A stretch of 64,000 nucleotides of DNA. Source: Scytolyngbya sp. HA4215-MV1 (GTDB lineage: Bacteria; Cyanobacteriota; Cyanobacteriia; Leptolyngbyales; Leptolyngbyaceae). Below are positions 1 through 8,138 of this stretch, piece after piece. Under the pieces are notes generated by a model. That model saw only the letters and a list, made by a program, of their open reading frames with translations, was not told the DNA's origin and ran no database searches. Within the stretch, counting starts at the first letter, position 1. Each line of letters begins with the position of its first letter. Where the stretch lies: contig JAHHIA010000018.1 in the NCBI GenBank assembly GCA_019359045.1, positions 1 to 64,000 on the forward strand, in the 5' to 3' direction. The position numbers and the translations under genes were made by a program.

Positions 1-2
1 CG

Positions 3-146
3 GCGGAAGACCCTGAGTTTGAAACCTTCTACACCAAGAACATCTTGTTGAATGAGGGCTTGCGCGCCTGGTTGGCAACCCAAGACCAACCTCACGAAAA
101 ATTTGTATTCCCTGAAGAGGTTCTGCCTCGCGGAAACGCTCTGTAA
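3..146 (+). CDS. psbD: Photosystem II D2 protein, 3' end only
   Basis: The last 47 codons of the D2 reaction-centre protein, cut by the window start. The C-terminus [11 protein letters not shown] followed by TAA is diagnostic of D2. D2 pairs with D1 in the thylakoid membrane and carries pheophytin, QA and chlorophyll ligands, all of which lie upstream of the window. A strong palindromic terminator begins 34 nt after the stop. psbC, which normally overlaps the psbD 3' end in the psbDC operon, is absent, so this is most likely the monocistronic second copy (psbD2 type), which is light-regulated in several cyanobacteria. The copy assignment is inferred from the missing psbC. Confidence 0.95.
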   Translation, partial: AEDPEFETFYTKNILLNEGLRAWLATQDQPHEKFVFPEEVLPRGNAL

Positions 147-179
147 GGAAACCAATTTTGGGCTATTGGGCTATTTTTT

Positions 180-207
180 AAAGCTCTCACCCATGGGTGA
201 GAGCTTT
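180..207 (+). terminator. psbD terminator palindrome
   Basis: A perfect 28-bp palindrome: AAAGCTCTCACCC on the left, its complement on the right, centred on CCATGGG. It lies 34 nt after the psbD stop and is followed by a short CTTTCTT tract. It very likely ends the psbD transcript, although the U-run is not long. Confidence 0.75.
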
Positions 208-564
208 CTTCATAGCAGCCTTTTTAAAAAATCGCGCGCCTACTGCGGAAGGAGACACCTCCATTGCTTTATCCCTTTATTGAGCGCTCCATGAGACATA
301 TTATTCTGCCTGTATCGTTGGGGAATCATCACAGACCTACCCAGAAAACAGAAGAGAGGGCAAGCCAAGAAGTTCATAAAAGCTTCTATAGCTTCGCAAG
401 CCTTTTCAACGGACCCTGCCAATAGTCAGAGTTACCTATCTTCACCCTTAATCGTGGGACGAACCTTGGGGAATCTGGAAAGCTGTGCTAGTTTATATTT
501 AGGTGATTAAACACCGAATAAACCCTTGAAATTTGTCCGTATAGGCAACAAGGAGGTGATGCCC

Positions 565-636
565 ATGCAAGATAGTAGTAAATGCTTGGGTCATCAGATT
601 GAAGTAAGCCGACTGTGTGCCGGGGCTGCTCTCTAA
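565..636 (+). CDS. Possible 23-aa peptide with a very strong ribosome binding site
   Basis: ATG at 565 opens 23 codons ending in TAA at 634. The peptide begins MQDSSKCLGHQIEV and ends RLCAGAAL, with two cysteines. Immediately upstream, AAGGAGGTGAT (550-560) matches the full anti-Shine-Dalgarno region of 16S rRNA, with 8 nt between GGAGG and the ATG. An alternative ATG lies two codons upstream, inside that site. Such a strong site in front of so short an ORF suggests a real micro-protein or a regulatory leader peptide. I do not recognise the peptide. The hairpin at 780-837 lies downstream, before the pterin dehydratase gene, so a leader role is possible but unproven. Confidence 0.45.
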   Translation: MQDSSKCLGHQIEVSRLCAGAAL

Positions 637-779
637 GGAGTAAGCCTTAGCTCTAGGGATTGACCAAGATGAGTTTCGATCGATTCATTATACTTTCGAG
701 TTATTTTGGTGAGTCCCAGTCTTAAGGCTGACTTGGAGTTCCTTCTGGCAGTCTGGTTTCAATCTGAAGACCCGCTACA

Positions 780-837
780 CCGCTCCTGCTCCATCTGATA
801 AGTTGGTTTTAGACCTTCTTACCAGGAGTAGGAGCGG
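780..837. ncRNA. Stable hairpin upstream of the pterin dehydratase gene
   Basis: CCGCTCCTGCTCC (780-792) pairs with GGAGTAGGAGCGG (825-837), with one G-U pair. The 32-nt loop contains a smaller TAAG/CTTA pairing. No clear U-tract follows, so it is not a typical intrinsic terminator. It could be part of a small RNA or of a 5' leader for the gene at 935. Nothing I can see assigns it to a known RNA family. Confidence 0.4.
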
Positions 838-934
838 ATAGTTTTAAATAGGCTTGCTTGCACTCGACATGACTAAAGATCCAAAATTAAGGCTGTAAGA
901 CCGCTAATTTGCATAAAAGAAGAGGGTTGCCGAG

Positions 935-1216
935 ATGACTCAATTGCTGAGTGATGCTGAGGTTCAAGCACGTATCAAGGAACTGGAGAGTTGGGCAGTT
1001 GAAGGCAATCAACTCAAGCGCACGTTTAAATTCCAGGATTTTTTAGAGGCGATCGCATTTATCAACGATCTCGTCGAACCCGCTGAAGCTTCTGGACATC
1101 ATCCAGACATCGAGATTTCTTACAATCGGGTTACGTTATCATTGACGACTCATGATGCTGGCGGTCTAACAGAAAAAGATTTTGAACTAGCGAAAATTCT
1201 ATCTCAATTTGTTTAA
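935..1216 (+). CDS. 4a-hydroxytetrahydrobiopterin dehydratase (pterin-4a-carbinolamine dehydratase)
   Basis: A 93-residue protein of the PCD/DCoH family, close to the usual 95-110 aa. It dehydrates 4a-hydroxytetrahydropterin, recycling the pterin cofactor of aromatic hydroxylases; in bacteria it can also act in pterin metabolism more broadly. The catalytic signature GHHPDIE lies at residues 54-60 (His55, His56, Pro57) and the third active-site histidine is His73 in THDAGGLT. The ATG is preceded by AGAAGAGGG at suitable spacing. It is a single-gene unit. No aromatic amino acid hydroxylase is visible in the window, so the physiological substrate is not shown by context. Confidence 0.9.
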   Translation: MTQLLSDAEVQARIKELESWAVEGNQLKRTFKFQDFLEAIAFINDLVEPAEASGHHPDIEISYNRVTLSLTTHDAGGLTEKDFELAKILSQFV

Positions 1217-1448
1217 CCTGTTTAAAGTTTTGGATGGAAAAGATACGTGAGCCCGAAAATCACCCTCCTAGCAAGGGATTGCCATGCCAAAATCGTTTGT
1301 GAACACCAAACTTATCAAAATCAAACAATTGATGAACTTAGGAGGCTTTGTGCACAAGCTTGCAAAGCGACTCTCTATCATAATCTAGGTAGGATCGTGA
1401 TAAACGCCTCATTTTTTCTAGCTTGGATCAGTTGTAAGGAGCTTCAGG

Positions 1449-3101
1449 ATGTCTGCCGTCCATTCTCTTCAGTTCGTTCATTCTGAGAACCAGACGCTGA
1501 TGCGAGAGATAACGGAGCGAGCAGAACTAGTAGAGCAGCTTTTGGCGATTGGTACAGCCCTTTCGGGAACGCACGATTTGGGAGAGTTGCTCACGCTGAT
1601 TTTGAAGAAAAGTCGTGAAATTACTTGGAGCGATGCTGGCAGCGTTTACTTAATCGATCGCCATAGCGAAGTCCCCATGCTGCTTTTTAAGGTGGCTCAG
1701 AATGATTCTCTTCCTGCCACCTCTTTCAAAGAGTTTGCCATGCCGCTAACCCAAAATAGTCTGGCAGGCTATGTGGCATTGACGGGAGAAAGTCTGATGA
1801 TCCCCGATGCTTATGATCTCCCCGCTGACTTACCTTATCAACTAGATCGCAGCTTCGATCATAGTATTTCGTATCGCACCCGATCAGTTTTGGTTTTGCC
1901 CATGCAAAATCAAGAGGGCGAAACAATTGGGGTATTGCAACTTATCAACCGCAAAGTTCGTCCTGAAGTCAGTATCAATGCTGAGAATGCGCTGGAAGCA
2001 ACGCAGCCTTACTCCGAGTGGGAAGCGCGTGTTTTGCGATCGCTCGCAAGTCAGGCAGCGATCTCGATTGAGCGCAATCATCTTCAAGAGAGCATTGAAA
2101 AATTATTTGAGGGCTTTGTTCATGCTTCAGTGCAAATCATTGAAGCTCGTGATCCCTGCACATCAGGACATTCGGAACGAGTGGCTGACCTCACGGTTCG
2201 GCTAGGAGAGGAAACCAACGCCATTACCAAAGGTTCTCTAAGAGCGATTTACTTTGACGATCGCCAAATGCAAGAAATTCGTTATGCGGCGTTGCTCCAT
2301 GACTTTGGCAAAGTCGGTGTACCTGAAGCCATCTTAGGCAAAGAAAAAAAACTGTATCCGTTACAAATGGAAGTGATACGGCACCGGTTTGCTTTAGCTC
2401 AACGCACCTTAGAAATGGAATGTGCTCAGACAAAATTTCGCTACCTGGTCGAGCATCCCAGTCATCACCTCAACCACACAGATGAATCAAGCTGTCCACA
2501 TTGTCATCAGCTCACACAACTAGAGAAAAAGTTAGCAGCCGCCATCAACCAACTGGACGATTATTGGGAAATCTTACTCGAAGCAAATGAACCCCGTATC
2601 CTGGCAGAAGCGCCTCTGGCGCAGTTGAGAGAATTGGCAAGTTATACCTACCGGGATGTAGACGGTGATCTCAAGCCGCTCATTTCAGCAGAAGAAATGT
2701 TGCAACTCGTGATTCCTAAAGGAAATTTGACGGTCGAAGAAAGACTTGCCATCCAGTCCCATGTGACCCATACTTACGAATTCCTAAAGCGAATTCCCTG
2801 GACTAGTCACTTGAAAAACGTACCTGTCATTGCCTACGGGCATCATGAAAAATTAGATGGCACAGGCTACCCCAGAGGGTTGCAAGAAACCGACATCCCG
2901 GTCCAATCTCAAATTATGGCGATCTCTGATATTTATGATGCCTTAACCGCGGGCGATCGTCCCTACAAACGTGGATTATCGGTGGAAACCGCCTTGAGAA
3001 TTTTGCGCCAAGAAGCCGATCAAAACAAACTCAACCCAGAACTCGTGGAGTTGTTTGAGCAGCGCCAGGTATTCAGCGTGCTCAAGCATTCTTTAAGCTG
3101 A
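1449..3101 (+). CDS. GAF-domain HD-GYP protein, probable cyclic-di-GMP phosphodiesterase
   Basis: A 550-aa cytoplasmic signalling protein. Residues about 28-210 form a GAF domain of the type found before HD-GYP or HD domains. The HD-GYP domain starts near 220: GHSERVADL (240-248), the metal-binding LLHDFGK with His284-Asp285, then YGHHEKLDGTGYP (463-475) with His465-His466 and the GYP signature, and the conserved IYDALTAGDRPYK. HD-GYP enzymes hydrolyse c-di-GMP. Unusually, about 120 residues (roughly 305-430) are inserted between the HDFGK motif and the NLTVEERLAIQSHV segment, including a CPHC pair at 349-352. The start has a good AAGGAG site. The GAF ligand is unknown. Confidence 0.88.
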   Translation: MSAVHSLQFVHSENQTLMREITERAELVEQLLAIGTALSGTHDLGELLTLILKKSREITWSDAGSVYLIDRHSEVPMLLFKVAQNDSLPATSFKEFAMPLTQNSLAGYVALTGESLMIPDAYDLPADLPYQLDRSFDHSISYRTRSVLVLPMQNQEGETIGVLQLINRKVRPEVSINAENALEATQPYSEWEARVLRSLASQAAISIERNHLQESIEKLFEGFVHASVQIIEARDPCTSGHSERVADLTVRLGEETNAITKGSLRAIYFDDRQMQEIRYAALLHDFGKVGVPEAILGKEKKLYPLQMEVIRHRFALAQRTLEMECAQTKFRYLVEHPSHHLNHTDESSCPHCHQLTQLEKKLAAAINQLDDYWEILLEANEPRILAEAPLAQLRELASYTYRDVDGDLKPLISAEEMLQLVIPKGNLTVEERLAIQSHVTHTYEFLKRIPWTSHLKNVPVIAYGHHEKLDGTGYPRGLQETDIPVQSQIMAISDIYDALTAGDRPYKRGLSVETALRILRQEADQNKLNPELVELFEQRQVFSVLKHSLS

Positions 3102-3476
3102 TGATGCCTGGTTAACTTGAGCGAGACGATTTAAGTCAGCCATCTCACAATTCATAATGGCAAGCTTTTCATCCAATAGCGGCAGGACTTCTCGCCTACG
3201 CTTCCAAAGAACCTAGAAGAGACTTTATTTTTAGAAAATAAAATTTCAGCTCCTGATTTGAGCTTGTTCGCTAGTTGAAGACATGGGAAAAGGGTTCTCT
3301 TTTCTAGGAAAGATCTGCTATATTACTGGGAACTGTAGCTTGACGTACAATATCGCATCAATCCAGCCATTACTCTGGAGAGTGTTTGAATGAATAGCGG
3401 CAAATTTACAGTCTTGTGTGTAGTTATAGAAGACACCTCTAGTCATCTATATCTGGTGTGAGGAGAGCAAAAAATA
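3102..3476. other. Intergenic region with porin leader
   Basis: No gene seen. An AT-rich inverted repeat (TTTATTTT TAG AAAATAAA, 3224-3242) may weakly terminate the HD-GYP gene. The 3' part is presumably the promoter and leader of the porin gene, ending in GTGAGGAGAGC just before its ATG. Confidence 0.4.
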
Positions 3477-5333
3477 ATGTCAAAAATCTTGTGGAATTCA
3501 CTGCTGCTTAGTCCAGCAATTCTAGGTGCTGTTCTAGCTGGTTCTGCGTCTGCGACGACTGTAGCTGCTCAGGCAGCTAGCACCCAAGCCAGCCAACCTC
3601 AGGCTGTACAGGTTCAGGCTCCAGTTAGCCCATCTGCTGGTGTGCTCGTCGCCCCAACTGCTTCTCAAGAAGTTGCACCTGAATTTTCAACTGCTGCCCA
3701 AGCTCAGCCTTCGACGCTAGTAGCTCAAACTGCTACTCAAGCGACTGCTGCTCCCGCTGCTCCCGCATCGGTTGAGGCTGCACCTGCTGCTGAGTCGAAC
3801 ACTGATTCTTTGAGCCAGATTAACCGCTATAGCCGTGAAGGTCGAGTGAGTAATAACTCGATCGGGCAGGTGACCTCGGTTTCCCAATTGTCTGACGTTC
3901 AACCCACCGACTGGGCATTCCAAGCGTTGCAATCCCTGGTTGAGCGCTATGGCTGTATCGCTGGTTATCCCGATGGTACTTACAAGGGTAATCGGGCAAT
4001 GACTCGCTATGAGTTTGCCGCAGGTCTGAATGCTTGTTTGGATCGGGTCAATGAGCTGATTGCTGCTGGTACAACTGGTCTGGCAACGAAAGAAGATTTG
4101 GCGACTCTGCAAAAACTCCAAGAAGAGTTTGCAGCTGAGTTGGCAACTCTGCGTGGTCGGGTCGATGCACTTGAAGCTCGTACAACCGAGTTGGAAAAAA
4201 ATCAATTTTCCACAACGACCAAATTGGCAGGCGAAGTCATTTTTGCGGTTACTGATGAGTTCGGTCAACCCACCAATAATGAAACTGTCTTCCAAGACAG
4301 GGTTCGTTTGGCTTTTAACACCAGCTTCTCGGGTAAAGACTTGTTGGTGACTCGTCTTGATGCGGGTAATGCGAATACTTTCACCCTTCAAGGTGGCGGT
4401 ACGGAAGGTTTCCAAACGTTTAACTTCGGCAATACGGGTGGGAATGACATCAAATTGGGTTGGTTGGCTTACTACTTCCCCATTGGTGACAATCTCCAAA
4501 TCTATATCCCTGCCTATGCTGGTCTCCATTATGACTACGCACCCACGGCAAGTTCTTTCTTAGAGAATTTTGACGGTGGTAATGGTGCACTGTCCTACTT
4601 CGGTCAGCGTAACCCCATCTATGCGATCGGCGGTGGTACTGGGATTGGTGCAACCTATAAGTTCGGCAATTTCCTGAGCTTTAGTGCTGGTTATTTGGCA
4701 GACAACTCTGATTTGGGCGGTTTTGGTGGAGCAAATGTTCCTGCAGACAAGGGTGGCTTGTTCGACGGTAGCTACGCTGCTCTCGGTCAAGTAACTTTGG
4801 GTTCGGGCGAACCTTTCCAAGTTGCGTTGACCTACATCAATGCTTATCGTCAAGGCGCTATCTTTGACACTGGGTTCGGTGGTCTTCCAGCGCCTGGAAC
4901 TACCTTTGCTAACTATCTATTCACAGCTTCTCCAACCGAAGTGAATGCTTTTGGTGCTTCTGGTACGTTGAAGCTCGGCAAGAAGTTAGCAATCAACGGC
5001 TTCTTCTCCTTCTTGGATGTTGATGAGCGAGTTGGCAACTTTAAGAATGGTGAAGTTTGGACTTATGGCGTAAGTCTGGGTCTAGCCGACTTCGGCATGA
5101 AGGGTAGCTTGTTGGGTCTGGTTGCGGGTGTAGAACCTTACTTGGGTAACCCCAACGAAGTTCAGGTTGCTGCTGACAATAGCGTGCCCCTGCACTTTGA
5201 AGCCTTCTACAAGTTCAAGATGAACGAGTACATTTCTATCACTCCTGGTGTGATCTACATCATCAATCCTGGACAGGATAATAACAATGATGATGCCTTC
5301 ATTGGCACCCTGAGAACAACCTTTACCTTCTAA
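3477..5333 (+). CDS. SLH-domain outer-membrane porin (iron-uptake porin / SomA type), copy 1
   Basis: A 618-aa cyanobacterial major outer-membrane protein. Residues 1-30 are a signal peptide. Residues 30-115 are an unusual Ala/Gln/Pro/Val-rich low-complexity linker. An SLH domain (about 138-192, QLSDVQPTDWAFQAL to CLDRVNELI) anchors the protein to cell-wall-linked glycan. A short coiled coil follows (203-243). The C-terminal 370 residues are a beta-barrel of the OprB/carbohydrate-selective family, ending TLRTTFTF with the terminal Phe expected of barrel proteins. These porins pass inorganic ions and small solutes, and NCBI names many of them iron uptake porins. It is followed by a paralog, each with its own terminator, so the two are separate transcription units. 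Confidence 0.9.
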   Translation: MSKILWNSLLLSPAILGAVLAGSASATTVAAQAASTQASQPQAVQVQAPVSPSAGVLVAPTASQEVAPEFSTAAQAQPSTLVAQTATQATAAPAAPASVEAAPAAESNTDSLSQINRYSREGRVSNNSIGQVTSVSQLSDVQPTDWAFQALQSLVERYGCIAGYPDGTYKGNRAMTRYEFAAGLNACLDRVNELIAAGTTGLATKEDLATLQKLQEEFAAELATLRGRVDALEARTTELEKNQFSTTTKLAGEVIFAVTDEFGQPTNNETVFQDRVRLAFNTSFSGKDLLVTRLDAGNANTFTLQGGGTEGFQTFNFGNTGGNDIKLGWLAYYFPIGDNLQIYIPAYAGLHYDYAPTASSFLENFDGGNGALSYFGQRNPIYAIGGGTGIGATYKFGNFLSFSAGYLADNSDLGGFGGANVPADKGGLFDGSYAALGQVTLGSGEPFQVALTYINAYRQGAIFDTGFGGLPAPGTTFANYLFTASPTEVNAFGASGTLKLGKKLAINGFFSFLDVDERVGNFKNGEVWTYGVSLGLADFGMKGSLLGLVAGVEPYLGNPNEVQVAADNSVPLHFEAFYKFKMNEYISITPGVIYIINPGQDNNNDDAFIGTLRTTFTF

Positions 5334-5382
5334 GTTGGTCTACTACTAATTTAGTCGCAATTGGGTTGAGATAGTTTGTTAC

Positions 5383-5418
5383 AAAAGGGTAGACCTACAA
5401 ATTGTAGGTCTACCCTTT
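5383..5418 (+). terminator. Strong terminator of porin copy 1
   Basis: A near-perfect 36-bp inverted repeat: AAAAGGGTAGACCTACA and its complement around a tiny loop, flanked by A-runs and T-runs on both sides. It can therefore terminate in either direction. It begins 50 nt after the porin stop codon. Confidence 0.85.
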
Positions 5419-5802
5419 TGCTTTGCTGACTTAGACCATCAACAAACTGAATCAAGCAGCGATAAAGCATTAAAATTTGATTAAAAATTAACGCTATCAA
5501 TGAGCCAATACTGAGTTCTAAAAATGAAGATTTATTGAATACTCAGTATCTAGTATTCAGGGCTTAAAGGATTACAGGATGTATCGCAACGCTTTTTTCA
5601 ATAGATATCAACACACGCAAGCTCAAATCGTCAATCTAAAATCCCATCAGGTATTGGTTGTCCTTACATGATTGAAGTAGAAAGAGATGTGTTCTACAAA
5701 ACACGGGTTTCCTACAATGCAGTGATAATTTCTTAGTAAATCAGTATCGTTTCTATTGAGACGATCGATTGAGCGATTCATTGTAAGGTGTGAGGATTCG
5801 TG
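5419..5802. other. Leader region of porin copy 2
   Basis: AT-rich, with no gene. It contains ATACTGAGT (5508-5516) inverted as ACTCAGTAT (5541-5549), and GAATACT/AGTATTC overlapping the right arm. These nested repeats could be an operator or mRNA structure. I see no convincing Fur box, despite the iron-porin annotation often given to this family. Confidence 0.35.
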
Positions 5803-7542
5803 ATGCACAAGACTCTATTAAATTCGTTATTCATTGCACCAACCCTTTTGGGTGCGGCTGTGTTTTTTTCTGCTCCGGTAACCGCCTCGCAACTTCAATC
5901 ATCAACCGAGGTTACCACCGAGGCTGCTGTTGACACCACTTCGCTTGCCCAACTCCAGCAGTACAGCAACGAAGGTCAGGGAGTCCCTACAGAAAATGCA
6001 GCTGGGGCAGATACGGTCGATCAGGTGACTTCAGTTTCCCAACTGTCCGACGTTCAGCCGACTGATTGGGCATTCCAGGCACTACAATCCCTGGTTGAGC
6101 GCTATGGTTGTATTGCTGGCTACCCCGATGGTACCTACAAAGGGAACCGGGCAATGACTCGCTATGAGTTTGCCGCTGGCGTAAATGCGTGTCTCGATCG
6201 CGTCAATGAACTGATTGCCGCCGGTACGACTGGGCTAGCTTCTAAAGAAGATTTGGCAACCCTGCAAAAGCTGCAAGAAGAGTTCGCAGCTGAGCTTGCC
6301 ACGATTCGGGGCCAGGTCGATGGATTAGAAGCACGCACTACCGAACTCGAAAAGAATCAGTTTTCTACCACCACCAAGTTAGCGGGTGAAGTAATTTTTG
6401 CCGTCGCCGATACCTTTGGTGATGCAGCAGTCTCCAGTGGTTCCAAAAATCCAAGAGCAATTCGCGGCGACGAAGACAATACTGAAACCATTTTTGGCGA
6501 TCGGGTTCGTCTCAACTTTGAAACCAGCTTCACAGGTAAAGATAAGCTAAGAACTCGGCTTGAAGCGCTAAATATTCCTAATTTCAACCGTTCTGTTGTG
6601 GCAGGTGAAGAGACCCTCACGGGTACCAACATGACCCGCTTATCGTTTGATGGGGGTGGGAGCAATAATATCGCGATCGATGAATTGTGGTATCGTTTCC
6701 CCTTAGGCAATCAACTAACGGTTCAGGTGGATGCCGTTAAGTTGGAAGTTTATGATGCTCTTGTCGATACGCTCAGTCCGTTTGCCAGTAGCGGCAGTGG
6801 TGCTATCTCACGATTTGGACGCTTTAACCCCATCTTTCGTGCTGGAGCGACTGCGGGTGCTGGTGTTACAGCTCGCTACAAATTTAGCGAGTTTAAGGAC
6901 ACTTTTACGCTGGAACTGGGCTATGTTTCTGACACCAACAGCAATATTCCCACTGAGAAAAATGGTTTGTTTAATGGAGCAACCGCTGCATTCGCCAATC
7001 TGATCTTTAAGCCCAACAACAATCTGTCCCTAGGTTTCACCTACTCTCGTGGCTATTTCCCTTCAGATTCAGTGAACTTGACGGGCAGCACAGGTAGCCG
7101 TCTGGCAGCCAACCCCTTCAATAGCTCGGCAGCTAACCGCCGATCGGTGACAGAAGACGTGGGCGCTGTTCAGATCCAGTACAAACTCAGTCCTACCTTG
7201 ACGCTCGGTGGATGGTTTGGTGCCATTTTCGCAAATGAGCAAAACTCTAACAAGGATGCCACGATTCTGAATGGAGCGGTTTACCTATCCCTCAAGGATC
7301 TGTTTAAGGAAGGGAGTCTGACTGGGCTGTTAGTAGGTATTCCGCCTAAGGTGGTTGACAATAGTTTTGACAGTAATCGTGAAGATCCTGATACCTCAAT
7401 TCACGTAGAAGCGTTCCATCGTTTCCCGGTTAGTGACAATATTGCCATTACTCCTGGCTTCTTCGTGATTTTCAATCCGGAACATAACAGTGACAATGCC
7501 ACCCAGTTCGTTGGCACCATCCGGACAACCTTCACCTTCTAG
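5803..7542 (+). CDS. SLH-domain outer-membrane porin, copy 2
   Basis: A 579-aa paralog of the preceding gene. I chose ATG 5803 over the adjacent GTG 5800 because it gives the standard signal peptide start MHKTLLNSL. Signal peptide to about residue 28, a short linker lacking the long Ala/Gln stretch of copy 1, an SLH domain (about 81-135), a coiled coil and a C-terminal barrel ending TIRTTFTF. From the SLH domain into the first barrel strand the two proteins differ at only 5 of about 128 residues, whereas the barrels diverge strongly. This points to duplication with conservation or gene conversion of the anchoring half and functional divergence of the pore. Confidence 0.9.
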   Translation: MHKTLLNSLFIAPTLLGAAVFFSAPVTASQLQSSTEVTTEAAVDTTSLAQLQQYSNEGQGVPTENAAGADTVDQVTSVSQLSDVQPTDWAFQALQSLVERYGCIAGYPDGTYKGNRAMTRYEFAAGVNACLDRVNELIAAGTTGLASKEDLATLQKLQEEFAAELATIRGQVDGLEARTTELEKNQFSTTTKLAGEVIFAVADTFGDAAVSSGSKNPRAIRGDEDNTETIFGDRVRLNFETSFTGKDKLRTRLEALNIPNFNRSVVAGEETLTGTNMTRLSFDGGGSNNIAIDELWYRFPLGNQLTVQVDAVKLEVYDALVDTLSPFASSGSGAISRFGRFNPIFRAGATAGAGVTARYKFSEFKDTFTLELGYVSDTNSNIPTEKNGLFNGATAAFANLIFKPNNNLSLGFTYSRGYFPSDSVNLTGSTGSRLAANPFNSSAANRRSVTEDVGAVQIQYKLSPTLTLGGWFGAIFANEQNSNKDATILNGAVYLSLKDLFKEGSLTGLLVGIPPKVVDNSFDSNREDPDTSIHVEAFHRFPVSDNIAITPGFFVIFNPEHNSDNATQFVGTIRTTFTF

Positions 7543-7566
7543 TTTCCTCACATCAAGAGAATTTTT

Positions 7567-7593
7567 AGCCCCGTAATGAACGGGGCTTTTTTG
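7567..7593 (+). terminator. Intrinsic terminator of porin copy 2
   Basis: AGCCCCG (7567-7573), loop TAATGAA, CGGGGCT (7581-7587), then a T-run. It starts 25 nt after the porin stop. A textbook rho-independent terminator. Confidence 0.9.
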
Positions 7594-7672
7594 TTGCACA
7601 AGATAAACCTGAAACCCTAGTGGAAAACCGGAGTATACTAGAGAAAAGAAGATTTATTCCCCTTTCTTGCCT

Positions 7673-8110
7673 GTGGAACTTTCGTGTAAGAGTGAATATG
7701 CGCTATTGGCACTGTTGGAGTTAGCCGATCGCTATCGCAGCGGCGAACCCCTACAAATTCGCCAAATTGCGGCTCAGCAAAATATCCCCGATCGCTATCT
7801 GGAGCAACTGTTAGCCATGATGCGGCGAGGTGGTCTCGTTCGTAGCCAGCGAGGAGCCAAGGGTGGCTATATTTTGGCGCGGGAACCTTGGAAGATTACA
7901 CTGTTTGATGTGGTCACCTGTCTTGAGGGGCTGGATGCCCAAGCCAAAGAAGTAGATGTCGATCTGCAAACCATTGAAGGAAGTGTCATTTGCGAAATTT
8001 GGCAGGAATCTTATCAAGCAGCCAATACGGTGTTGCAAAAATATACTTTGCAAGACCTGTGTGAAAAACGAGATGCAAGGCGACAGTTGGATATTATGTA
8101 CTACATCTAA
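7673..8110 (+). CDS. Rrf2-family transcriptional regulator
   Basis: A 145-aa winged-helix regulator beginning VELSCKSEYALLALLELA, the classic Rrf2 N-terminus. I chose GTG 7673 over the upstream TTG 7667 because family members start MELSCKSEYA. The helix-turn-helix spans about residues 22-60 (QIRQIAAQQNIPDRYLEQLLAMMRRGGLVRSQRG). The C-terminal half has only one cysteine (VICEIW) instead of the three-Cys cluster of IscR, so it probably does not bind Fe-S. It lies 28 nt upstream of cysteine synthase, which fits a CymR-like or sulfur-related regulator in an operon with its target. That role is inference from context. Confidence 0.88.
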   Translation: MELSCKSEYALLALLELADRYRSGEPLQIRQIAAQQNIPDRYLEQLLAMMRRGGLVRSQRGAKGGYILAREPWKITLFDVVTCLEGLDAQAKEVDVDLQTIEGSVICEIWQESYQAANTVLQKYTLQDLCEKRDARRQLDIMYYI

Positions 8111-8138
8111 GCATCAATAACTCACATTATTTGAAATT

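Larger units (their letters stand above)
208..934. other. Intergenic region after psbD
   Basis: About 730 nt between the psbD terminator and the pterin dehydratase gene. It contains a 23-codon ORF with a near-perfect Shine-Dalgarno sequence (565-636) and a 13-bp-arm hairpin (780-837), both listed separately. An open frame on the minus strand at 240-422 has no recognisable protein and no good ribosome binding site. The rest shows no gene I can support. The region may encode a structured transcript of about 300 nt. Confidence 0.4.

Noticed and set aside
1247-1486. 79-codon plus-strand frame between pterin dehydratase and the HD-GYP gene
   Set aside because: No ribosome binding site, overlaps the well-supported HD-GYP start, and the sequence resembles no family.
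3717-4529. 270-codon minus-strand frame inside porin copy 1
   Set aside because: Antisense to a strongly supported gene; its composition (Ser/Cys/Thr-rich) is that of a shadow frame.
5600-5802. Fur box upstream of porin copy 2
   Set aside because: GATAAT-like words occur but no two-arm Fur palindrome is present.
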